DNA from: Gemmatimonadales bacterium | Lineage (GTDB): Bacteria; Gemmatimonadota; Gemmatimonadetes; Gemmatimonadales; GWC2-71-9 | Reading direction: 5' to 3' | DNA length: 5,206 nucleotides | NCBI GenBank assembly: GCA_013816685.1 | Contig: JACDDX010000149.1 | Coordinates: 1-5,206 of the forward strand | Notes under the pieces: model-generated | Databases searched by the model: none | What the model saw: the letters and a program-made list of their open reading frames with translations, nothing else | What the model was told of the DNA's origin: nothing | Made by a program: the position numbers and the translations under genes | In this document: positions 1 to 5,206 of the stretch, piece by piece | Layout of the letters: every line of letters starts with the position of its first letter | Position numbering within the stretch: the first letter of the stretch is position 1

Positions 1-1152
1 TTGCTCATGCTCACGCTGACCACGCGGGGTTGGACGAGGCAACGCTGGCGCCCGGTCGTGCCACTTGCCGGGCCAGCGTCTGCGCGCCCGAGGTCGGATC
101 TCCCGGATATCTATTTCATCGTCCTAGACGCGTATACGGGCGGGCGATCGCTGAAGAGAAATTACCAGTTCGACAATGCGGAGTTCGTCTCCGCCCTCCA
201 GGGGCGAGGCTTCTTCGTGCCGCGGGCAAGCAGGAGCAACTACACCCTTACATACCTAGCTCTCGCGGCGGCACTCAATTGGGAGTATCTGGAGTGGCTA
301 CCCGCATTGCTCGGCGAGCGGAGCAACGATTTTGCGATCCCACGCGCGATGATCGAGGACAGCCGAACGCAGCGCTTCCTGAAGGGCCTGGGCTATCGCG
401 TCATTTTCTTTCCGACCGCGTATGGCGCGACGGCCCGGAACCGTCACGCTGACCTGCTCATTCCCCAGGGTGGTCAGGCGCACCCTAGACTCCGGCGAGA
501 GTTTTTTTCCAGCTGGCTCCGCACTACTCCGCTCCGGCCGATCTTCGGCTGGGGATGTCGACTGACCAGATGCAGGGCGGATCCGCTGCCGTTCAATCCA
601 GAATCTCCCGAATTGATCCTGTGGAAGTTTGATCAGATCGGCGCGTTGGCCCGGTCGCCGGGACCGAAATTCGTCTTCGCCCACCTTCTGACACCCCACG
701 AGCCCTATGTCTTCACAGCGAACTGCACGCCCAAACCGCTGCATTGGCCGAGCCGCATGGACCGGGTGGAGGACCGGCGCATTCGAGTCGCTTACGTGGA
801 GCAGATCCGCTGCGTCAACTCGAACCTCCTCGCCTTGGTCGACCGACTGCAGCAGCAGCCACTGCGCCCCGTGATCATTCTGCAGGGCGACCACGGCAAT
901 GGCCGCTTTCCCTTTGGCCGCCCCCAGCCGCTGGACGTTGCGACTCCCGAGCAAGTCGCGGAGCGGGCCGATCCATTCGGGGCGTACTACCTGCCCGATG
1001 GGGGCAATGCCCTGCTGTACGATTCCATCTCTCCCGTGAACGTCTTCCCGATCGTGCTGCGACACTACTACGGCGCTCAGGTGCAACGGCTGGAGGATCG
1101 GACCTACTATTCGTCGTCGCGTGACCCATACAGGTTTACACGCATTCGGTAG
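1..1152 (+). CDS. Sulfatase/alkaline-phosphatase-superfamily protein, C-terminal part (5' end outside window)
   Basis: The reading frame is open from the window's first base to a TAG stop at 1150-1152, so the true start probably lies upstream. Numbering residues from base 1, the visible fold begins at about residue 35 with a hydrophobic strand ending in an acidic metal-ligand candidate (YFIVLDAY, D43). It continues with SNYTLTYLALA (79-89), TPHEPYVF (231-238) and a late QGDHG metal-site motif (295-299, D297 and H298). SPVNVFPIVLRHYYG (344-358) resembles the conserved end of sulfatase-like proteins. This strand-Asp...PHxP...DHG order is typical of the alkaline phosphatase/sulfatase superfamily. 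Relatives usually carry several N-terminal membrane helices before the catalytic domain; none is visible here, which fits 5' truncation. The family includes sulfatases and phosphoglycol or phosphoethanolamine transferases, and the substrate cannot be read from sequence. The nucleophile is uncertain: T46, or a Ser/Thr in 79-84. Base composition is less GC-rich than the genes downstream (about 62% in the first 180 bases). Confidence 0.8.
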   Translation: MLMLTLTTRGWTRQRWRPVVPLAGPASARPRSDLPDIYFIVLDAYTGGRSLKRNYQFDNAEFVSALQGRGFFVPRASRSNYTLTYLALAAALNWEYLEWLPALLGERSNDFAIPRAMIEDSRTQRFLKGLGYRVIFFPTAYGATARNRHADLLIPQGGQAHPRLRREFFSSWLRTTPLRPIFGWGCRLTRCRADPLPFNPESPELILWKFDQIGALARSPGPKFVFAHLLTPHEPYVFTANCTPKPLHWPSRMDRVEDRRIRVAYVEQIRCVNSNLLALVDRLQQQPLRPVIILQGDHGNGRFPFGRPQPLDVATPEQVAERADPFGAYYLPDGGNALLYDSISPVNVFPIVLRHYYGAQVQRLEDRTYYSSSRDPYRFTRIR

Positions 1153-1236
1153 CCCTGCTGGATTCGTATGCTGGAGTCGCCCCACAGCTGATCGGCCCCA
1201 GAGCCTGCGGCGGACCCTGATGACCGTGTACTTCCG

Positions 1237-2496
1237 ATGGACCTAGAGCTGGTCGCGATCGGCACCGAACTGCTGCTCGGCTTCACGATCGACACCAACG
1301 GCGCCGAGATCGGCCGCGCGCTCGGCGAGATCGGCGTGCGCGTCGTCCGGCGCACCGCCGTGGCTGACGGGGAGGCCGACATCCGCGACGCCGTCGGCGC
1401 CGCCCTCGCACGCACCGGTGCGGTCATCACCACCGGCGGTTTGGGTCCGACCCGGGACGACATCAGCAAGCGCGTGATCGCAGGTCTGTTCGACGCGCCA
1501 CTCGCATTCGATCCGTCGGTCTGGGATGACGTGCTGGCCCGCTACGCCCGCTTCGGTCGCACCCCGGTCGAAAGCAACCGGATCCAGGCCGAGGTGCCGC
1601 GCGGAGCTGTCGTGCTGCGGAACCGGTGGGGAACGGCGCCGGGGCTCTGGCTCGAGGGTGCCGCCGGCCTCGTCGTCCTGCTGCCGGGCGTTCCGGGAGA
1701 GATGCGGAATCTGCTCCGTCAGGAGGTCGTGCCCCGCCTCGTGGAGCGCGGCTCCGGCCGGGTGGTGCGCTCGCGGGTGGTTCGTACTTCCGGCATCCCG
1801 GAATCCACGCTCGCCGAGCGGTTGGGCGAAATCGAGGACGACATCGCCCCGCTGACGCTCGCCTATCTGCCCGGTGTGGCCGGCGTGGATCTCCGACTCA
1901 GCGCCTGGAATCTTTCACCGGCCGAGGCCGAGGATCGCCTCACCGCCTCGGCGGAACTCCTCCGCGCGCGCGCCGGTGAGCACGCCTACGGGCAGGACGA
2001 CGAGGATCTCGCCGCGCTGGTGCTCGAGCTGCTCCGGAGGCGGGGCGCGCATCTCGCCGTCGCGGAGTCGTGCACCGGCGGTCTCCTGGGCGGGCGGCTG
2101 ACCGACGTGCCGGGAAGCTCGGCCACCTTCGTCGGCGGCATCATCGCCTATGACAACGCCGTGAAGCGCGAGATTCTGGGCGTGCCCGGGGCGATGCTCG
2201 CCGCCCATGGCGCGGTGAGCGAGCCGGTCGCCCGGGCGATGGCGGAGGGTGCCGCACGCGTATTCGGGGTGGAGGCCGCGCTCTCGGTCACTGGCGTCGC
2301 GGGGCCAGGCGGTGGCTCGGAGGCCAAACCGGTCGGCACCGTCTGGCTCGGGGTTACACTCGACGGTGAGACCAGGGCGCTCGCGTCGATGTTCGGCGGG
2401 GATCGGCGGGAGATCCGGTTGCGCGCGACACAGGCCGCGCTGGATCTGCTGCGCCGCCGGCTCACGCCCACCGCCGGCCCCGGGACGGCACTATAA
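1237..2496 (+). CDS. cinA: CinA family protein: MoaB/MogA-like domain fused to nicotinamide-nucleotide amidohydrolase domain
   Basis: Complete 419-residue protein, the usual length for full two-domain CinA. The N-terminal half (about 1-170) is the MoaB/MogA-like (MoCF) domain, a COG1058-type ADP-ribose pyrophosphatase in characterised relatives. It shows GTELLLG (9-15), the signature GGLGPTRDD (67-75) and LPGVPGEM (149-156). The C-terminal half (about 255-410) is the PncC domain, which deamidates NMN to nicotinic acid mononucleotide in pyridine nucleotide salvage. It shows AESCTGG (276-282, with the likely catalytic Ser278), GIIAYDNAVK (301-310), VSEPVA (327-332), TGVAGPGGG (352-360) and KPVGTVW (364-370). 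All signature motifs are intact, so both activities are plausible. The ATG at 1237 places the conserved ELVAIGTELL strand at the very N-terminus as in the family; no good Shine-Dalgarno precedes it. The protein acts in the cytoplasm. The name reflects the competence link in pneumococcus and does not imply competence here. The final codons overlap a putative promoter for grpE. Confidence 0.96.
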   Translation: MDLELVAIGTELLLGFTIDTNGAEIGRALGEIGVRVVRRTAVADGEADIRDAVGAALARTGAVITTGGLGPTRDDISKRVIAGLFDAPLAFDPSVWDDVLARYARFGRTPVESNRIQAEVPRGAVVLRNRWGTAPGLWLEGAAGLVVLLPGVPGEMRNLLRQEVVPRLVERGSGRVVRSRVVRTSGIPESTLAERLGEIEDDIAPLTLAYLPGVAGVDLRLSAWNLSPAEAEDRLTASAELLRARAGEHAYGQDDEDLAALVLELLRRRGAHLAVAESCTGGLLGGRLTDVPGSSATFVGGIIAYDNAVKREILGVPGAMLAAHGAVSEPVARAMAEGAARVFGVEAALSVTGVAGPGGGSEAKPVGTVWLGVTLDGETRALASMFGGDRREIRLRATQAALDLLRRRLTPTAGPGTAL

Positions 2497-2497
2497 T
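2492..2497 (+). promoter_or_regulatory. Putative -10 element (TATAAT) for grpE-dnaJ
   Basis: A perfect TATAAT hexamer sits across the cinA stop codon, in an AT-richer island (about 2491-2526) inside very GC-rich DNA. Transcription would start near 2503-2505, leaving roughly 22-24 bases of leader before the grpE GTG. No TTGACA-like -35 is present at 16-18 bases spacing (about 2468-2475 reads CCACCGCC), nor an extended TGn motif. It may therefore be weak or activator-dependent, or need another sigma factor. No CIRCE inverted repeat (the HrcA operator) is visible near it. Confidence 0.5.
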
Positions 2498-2512
2498 TCG
2501 GGTCCATTTCTC

Positions 2513-2517
2513 GAGAG
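2513..2517 (+). promoter_or_regulatory. Weak ribosome binding site for grpE (GAGAG)
   Basis: A purine-rich GAGAG ends nine bases before the GTG at 2527. It is the only Shine-Dalgarno-like run near any candidate grpE start, and it favours GTG 2527 over the in-frame ATG at 2596, which follows a pyrimidine- and GC-rich stretch with no such run. Confidence 0.45.
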
Positions 2518-2526
2518 TAAACGCAA

Positions 2527-3192
2527 GTGAGTGAACGTTTTGATTTCCGGAACAGGTCCAAGGACCGCGAGTCCCCCATTCACACCTCCGCGGGCATGTC
2601 GGACCCGGCGGACACGACGGGCCGGGCAGCCGATGGTGCCGACTTGGCCGCGACCGACATGAGCGCCGAGCCGTCGTCGCGTACCGAGGAGACGCAGCCG
2701 GAGTTCGGCGAAGGGCGTCGGACGGATGAAGGGGGTCGGACCGAGGAGGAGGGCGAGCTTCACGAACTCAAGGAGCGTCACCTCCGTCTCGCGGCCGAGT
2801 TCGATAACTACCGCAAGCGGACCGCCCGCGAGCGGGCGGATCTCGGCGACCGAGCCCAGGCCGGGTTCGTCAGCCGGATCATCGACGTGCTCGACGATCT
2901 GGACCGCCTCGTGGCCAGCGACGCGAGCACGCCCCTGGCGACTCTGCGCGAAGGATTGAGCGCGGTCGATCGCAAGCTGTGGAAGCAGCTGCAGGATGCG
3001 GGAGTCGAGCGGCTCGCGCCGACCGGGCAGGCCTTCGATCCGGCCGAGCACGAAGCGGTGTCCATCATCCCGCCGCCCGGGCCCGACAAGGACCACACCG
3101 TCAGCGCCACCTTCCAGCCGGGCTACAAGTTCAAGGGCGTGATGGTGCGGCCTGCGCGAGTGCAGGTCTATTCCGGCGAGGGTCAGGCCTGA
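2527..3192 (+). CDS. grpE: Nucleotide exchange factor GrpE
   Basis: GrpE releases ADP from DnaK so the Hsp70 chaperone can cycle; it acts as a cytoplasmic dimer. The protein has 221 residues, slightly longer than the usual 180-200 because of an acidic, low-complexity N-terminus (about 1-75) that is probably disordered. A long heptad-type helix follows, with LKERHLRLAAEFDNYRKR (81-98), the hallmark AEFDNYRKR coiled coil. IIDVLDDLDRLV (118-129) is the conserved four-helix-bundle segment. The C-terminal beta domain that contacts DnaK has AFDPAEHEAV (169-178) and the ending GYKFKGVMVRPARVQV (199-214). The GTG start at 2527 is chosen because a GAGAG run and a TATAAT lie at suitable distances upstream. 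ATG codons at 2596 (residue 24) and 2659 (residue 45) are in-frame alternatives, and both would leave the core intact. The gene begins 30 bases after cinA and ends one base before dnaJ. No dnaK or hrcA is adjacent. Confidence 0.96.
   Translation: MSERFDFRNRSKDRESPIHTSAGMSDPADTTGRAADGADLAATDMSAEPSSRTEETQPEFGEGRRTDEGGRTEEEGELHELKERHLRLAAEFDNYRKRTARERADLGDRAQAGFVSRIIDVLDDLDRLVASDASTPLATLREGLSAVDRKLWKQLQDAGVERLAPTGQAFDPAEHEAVSIIPPPGPDKDHTVSATFQPGYKFKGVMVRPARVQVYSGEGQA
2713..2748 (+). repeat. Imperfect in-frame 18-base tandem duplication in grpE
   Basis: Bases 2713-2730 and 2731-2748 match at 14 of 18 positions by eye and are in frame. They encode GRRTDE followed by GGRTEE (residues 63-68 and 69-74) in the disordered acidic N-terminal tail. 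It looks like a small slippage duplication where length is weakly constrained. Confidence 0.6.
3178..3182 (+). promoter_or_regulatory. Ribosome binding site for dnaJ (GAGGG) inside the grpE end
   Basis: GAGGG lies within the last codons of grpE, ending 11 bases before the dnaJ GTG at 3194; a second AGG at 3185-3187 is nearer. Together with the one-base gap between the two genes, this supports the GTG start and translational coupling of dnaJ to grpE. Confidence 0.5.
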
Positions 3193-3193
3193 G

Positions 3194-4294
3194 GTGGCGG
3201 GGAAGGATTTTTACCAGGTCCTTGGGGTTCCGGACTCCGCCGGCAAGGACGACATCAAGAAGGCGTACCGCCGTCTGGCCAAGCAGTATCACCCGGACGC
3301 GAATCCCAACAACGCACAGGCCGCCGAGCGCTTCAAGGAAATCTCCGAAGCGCACAGCACCTTGTCTGACCCCGAAAGGCGAAAGCAGTACGACCAGATG
3401 CGCCGCTACGGAGCGTTCGAACCGAGCGCACGTCGTCCGGCGAGCCCTCGGCCAGGTCCGGGCGGAACGGCGGAGCCCGATTTCAGCGGGGTCGATCCGG
3501 CGAGCTTCGGCGAGTTCGGCGGCCTGGGGGACATCTTCTCGTCGATCTTCGGCCGCGGTCGTCGCGAAGAACCGCGCGCCGACACGCTGGAGGCCGTGGT
3601 CGAGGTGCCGTTCCGCGTGGCGATGCTGGGCGGCAAGATCCCGGTGACCCTGCCCGTGAGCGAGACGTGCCCGACCTGTGCCGGAGGCGGCGGTGCGCCG
3701 GGTGCCACCTGGTCCACCTGTCCCGAGTGCCAGGGGCGCGGGACGGTGACGTTCGGGCAGGGCGGTTTCTCCGTCAGCCGCCCTTGTCCGCAGTGTCGCG
3801 GCCGCGGCCGGGTGCCCTCGCAGGCCTGCCCGACGTGTCGCGGGGCCGGGGAGGTGCGTACCGAGCGTACCGTCATCATCACCGTCCCGCCCGCGACCGA
3901 GAACGGCAGCAAGGTCCGGCTCCGCGGGCAGGGACAGTCCGCGGGTGCCGGTGCGCCAGCAGGGGATCTGATCATCACCTTCCAGGTGCAGAATGATCGC
4001 TTCTTCCGCCGTGAGGGGCTCGACCTCGTCTGCGAGGTGCCGATCAACCTGGCGCAGGCCGCGCTCGGCAGCCGGCTGCGGGTGCGCACGCTTGACGGAA
4101 AAAAAGTGGTGCTCCGGATTCCGTCCGGCACCCAGCCCGGGCGGCGGTTCCGGATCAAGGGCCAGGGTTTGGAGCGCAACGGCAGGAAGGGTGATCAGCT
4201 CGTGCAGGTGCAGGTCACCGTCCCCAGCACGCTCACCGACGATCAGCAGCAGCTGCTCAAGAAATTCGCCGAGTCGGCCGACCTGCCCTACTGA
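3194..4294 (+). CDS. dnaJ: Chaperone protein DnaJ (type I Hsp40, J domain plus zinc finger)
   Basis: DnaJ binds unfolded polypeptides and delivers them to DnaK while stimulating its ATPase, in the cytoplasm. The 366-residue length is normal for the full-length type. The J domain occupies about 4-72, with the DnaK-activating HPD at 33-35 in QYHPDANP. A linker rich in Pro, Gly and Ser (74-128) replaces a classical Gly/Phe region but keeps the DIFSSIFG motif (113-120). The zinc-binding domain has all four CxxCxGxG repeats, with cysteines at 159/162, 176/179, 198/201 and 212/215, so two intact zinc sites are expected. The C-terminal substrate-binding domains follow (about 220-345), with VRLRGQGQSA and IPSGTQPGRRFRIKGQGL. 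The tail ends soon after TLTDDQQQLLKKFAE. The GTG start puts the J domain at the N-terminus as expected and sits one base after the grpE stop. Zinc-finger-bearing DnaJ beside GrpE supports a true Hsp70 partner, although dnaK is not in view. Confidence 0.97.
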   Translation: MAGKDFYQVLGVPDSAGKDDIKKAYRRLAKQYHPDANPNNAQAAERFKEISEAHSTLSDPERRKQYDQMRRYGAFEPSARRPASPRPGPGGTAEPDFSGVDPASFGEFGGLGDIFSSIFGRGRREEPRADTLEAVVEVPFRVAMLGGKIPVTLPVSETCPTCAGGGGAPGATWSTCPECQGRGTVTFGQGGFSVSRPCPQCRGRGRVPSQACPTCRGAGEVRTERTVIITVPPATENGSKVRLRGQGQSAGAGAPAGDLIITFQVQNDRFFRREGLDLVCEVPINLAQAALGSRLRVRTLDGKKVVLRIPSGTQPGRRFRIKGQGLERNGRKGDQLVQVQVTVPSTLTDDQQQLLKKFAESADLPY

Positions 4295-4299
4295 GGCCG

Positions 4300-4316
4300 T
4301 GCGCGTCTCACGCGCG
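4300..4316. terminator. Short GC-rich hairpin between convergent dnaJ and mnmA (terminator candidate)
   Basis: GCGCGT (4301-4306) and ACGCGC (4310-4315) are perfect inverted repeats around a CTC loop, extendable by a T-G wobble to 4300 and 4316. It starts six bases after the dnaJ stop. There is no T-tract on either strand, so it is not a classical intrinsic terminator; the three-base loop is tight. Confidence 0.35.
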
Positions 4317-4317
4317 C

Positions 4318-4335
4318 GCCGGCGTCGCGGCCGGC
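4318..4335. terminator. Second GC-rich hairpin before the mnmA stop (terminator candidate)
   Basis: Two copies of the self-complementary GCCGGC (4318-4323 and 4330-4335) can pair around a six-base loop just past the mnmA stop codon (4339-4337). Because each copy is itself a palindrome, and GCCGGCGTC is also directly repeated, this may be chance GC richness. No T-tract follows in either direction. Confidence 0.3.
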
Positions 4336-4336
4336 G

Positions 4337-5206
4337 TCAGCGGATGACGCCGCCGCCCAGCACCCGGTCATCAGCGCCATAGAGCACGCCGGACTGCCCC
4401 GGTGCGACGGCGCGCACCGGCGTCTCGAGCGCGAGTGAGACGAACTCGCTCGAGGATTCGAGCACTATCGCCGGCACGGCGCGCGCCCGATAGCGCAGTT
4501 GCGCGTGGCAGCGATCGCCCTCGACCAGCGGGTCCGACAGCCAGTTCAGCTCGTCCAGCGTCACCCGATGACCGTCGAGCGCCTCGGCAGGACCCACGAC
4601 CACCTCCTGCCGTTCCGGCCGGATCGCGACGACGTAACGGGGTGCCGAGCCGCCGCCTGGCAGCCCCTTCCGCTGGCCCACTGTATAGCGCGCGTAGCCC
4701 CGGTGCTCGCCGACGATCTCGCCGGACGTGGTGACGAGCGGGCCTGGCGCCAGCGCCGGTGCGTCAGCGGGGAGATGCTGTTCCAGGACGGCTGCGTAGT
4801 CGTCATCCGGGACGAAGCAGATCTCCACCGACTCGGGCTTGTCGGCGGTTGAAAGGCCGAGCGCCCGCGCGCAGGCACGGGTCTCGGGTTTCGACAGCGC
4901 GCCGACCGGCGTGAGCATGCGCTCGACCACCGCGCGGTCGATGCCCCACAGGAAATAGCTCTGGTCCTTGGCGCGGTCCCGGCCGCGATACAGTCCGCCG
5001 TCCCGCGCGACCGCATAGTGTCCGGTCGCGATGTGGTCGCAGTCGAGCGCGTCCGCGTGCGCGAGCAGATCGCGGAACTTGGTGAACGAGTTGCACCGCA
5101 CGCACGGGATCGGCGTGCGCCCACGCGCATACTCGCTCACGAAGTTCTGAATCACGTGGAGGCTGAAGCGGTCTTCCAGATTGAGCACATAGTGTGGAAT
5201 TCCGAG
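4337..5206 (-). CDS. mnmA: tRNA-specific 2-thiouridylase MnmA, C-terminal part (5' end outside window)
   Basis: MnmA activates U34 of tRNA-Lys, Glu and Gln with ATP and inserts sulfur to make 2-thiouridine, a modification needed for accurate decoding. The frame is open at the right edge and stops at 4339-4337. It gives 289 residues beginning LGIPHYVLNLEDRF, so roughly 70 residues including the PP-loop (SGGVDS type) lie outside. Numbering from the edge, TPIPCVRCN (31-39) carries the catalytic cysteine C38, equivalent to E. coli Cys102. ESVEICFVPDDDY (125-137) carries the persulfide cysteine C130, equivalent to E. coli Cys199. Other family motifs are ATGHYA (60-65), KDQSYFLW (80-87) and TVGQRKGL (175-182). 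The C-terminal beta-barrel is complete to VLGGGVIR. An internal GTG at 5188 is not a real start, because clear family homology continues upstream of it. The gene converges on dnaJ with 42 bases between stops, so the two are transcribed separately. Confidence 0.95.
   Translation of the reverse strand, partial: LGIPHYVLNLEDRFSLHVIQNFVSEYARGRTPIPCVRCNSFTKFRDLLAHADALDCDHIATGHYAVARDGGLYRGRDRAKDQSYFLWGIDRAVVERMLTPVGALSKPETRACARALGLSTADKPESVEICFVPDDDYAAVLEQHLPADAPALAPGPLVTTSGEIVGEHRGYARYTVGQRKGLPGGGSAPRYVVAIRPERQEVVVGPAEALDGHRVTLDELNWLSDPLVEGDRCHAQLRYRARAVPAIVLESSSEFVSLALETPVRAVAPGQSGVLYGADDRVLGGGVIR

Noticed and set aside
502..508. Seven-T run in the sulfatase-fold gene as a frameshift or terminator signal
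   Set aside because: It encodes Phe-Phe-Ser within an uninterrupted frame, no stable GC hairpin directly precedes it, and homology motifs continue in the same frame on both sides.
298..1185. Long minus-strand open frame (295 codons) opposite the sulfatase-fold gene
   Set aside because: It is antisense to a frame with clear superfamily motifs, its translation shows no recognisable domain, and long spurious antisense frames are expected in GC-rich DNA.
1153..1236. Possible small gene, terminator or RNA between the sulfatase-fold gene and cinA
   Set aside because: The ATG at 1220 leads to a stop after eight codons, I find no stem longer than about four base pairs and no T-tract, and nothing resembles tRNA.
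2491..3096. Minus-strand open frame (201 codons) opposite grpE
   Set aside because: It is antisense to the full GrpE core with no recognisable motif and no start signal.
3406..4179. Long minus-strand open frame (257 codons) opposite dnaJ
   Set aside because: It is a shadow of the well-supported dnaJ frame; its Cys/Pro/Gly-rich translation reflects the reversed zinc-finger codons and has no domain of its own.
5186..5188. GTG at 5188-5186 as the mnmA start
   Set aside because: The frame continues upstream to the edge with LGIPHY, a conserved MnmA segment, and starting here would omit the whole PP-loop ATP-binding region.

Overview
This window is ordinary high-GC bacterial chromosome holding five protein-coding genes. 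Three are complete (cinA, grpE, dnaJ) and two are cut by the window edges: a sulfatase-fold protein on the left and mnmA on the right. I found no RNA gene, insertion sequence, CRISPR array or phage remnant. The DNA is GC-rich, about 70% or more in the stretch of cinA I tallied, with GTG starts for grpE and dnaJ. The gene set and the style of the DnaJ and MnmA proteins suggest a Gemmatimonadota-like organism or another high-GC Gram-negative. That taxonomic guess is inference from general familiarity, not from a search.

Layout, left to right. Positions 1-1152 (+) hold the C-terminal part of a sulfatase/alkaline-phosphatase-superfamily protein, probably membrane-anchored with its catalytic domain outside the cytoplasm. 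Its composition is visibly less GC-rich than what follows. After an 84-base gap with no clear signal comes cinA at 1237-2496 (+), a full-length two-domain protein with a MoaB/MogA-like N-terminal half and a PncC-type NMN deamidase C-terminal half. A perfect TATAAT overlaps the cinA stop codon and probably marks a -10 element for the next genes. grpE (2527-3192, +) and dnaJ (3194-4294, +) follow with a single base between them, so they are almost certainly co-transcribed and translationally coupled. A short GC-rich gap with two potential hairpins separates dnaJ from mnmA (4337-5206, -), which converges on it and runs off the right edge.

How they work together: GrpE (nucleotide exchange factor) and DnaJ (J-domain co-chaperone with zinc finger) form the co-chaperone half of the Hsp70 machine. 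Their partner DnaK is not in this window, so it must be encoded elsewhere. CinA (pyridine nucleotide salvage) and MnmA (2-thiolation of tRNA wobble uridine) are independent housekeeping functions. The left gene probably belongs to a separate envelope or glycan-related neighbourhood.

I do not see a previously undescribed system here. The points worth a second look are modest: the dnaK-less grpE-dnaJ pair with its own promoter, the compositional step between the sulfatase-fold gene and cinA, the variable GrpE N-terminus with a small tandem repeat, and a slippery A7 run in dnaJ.
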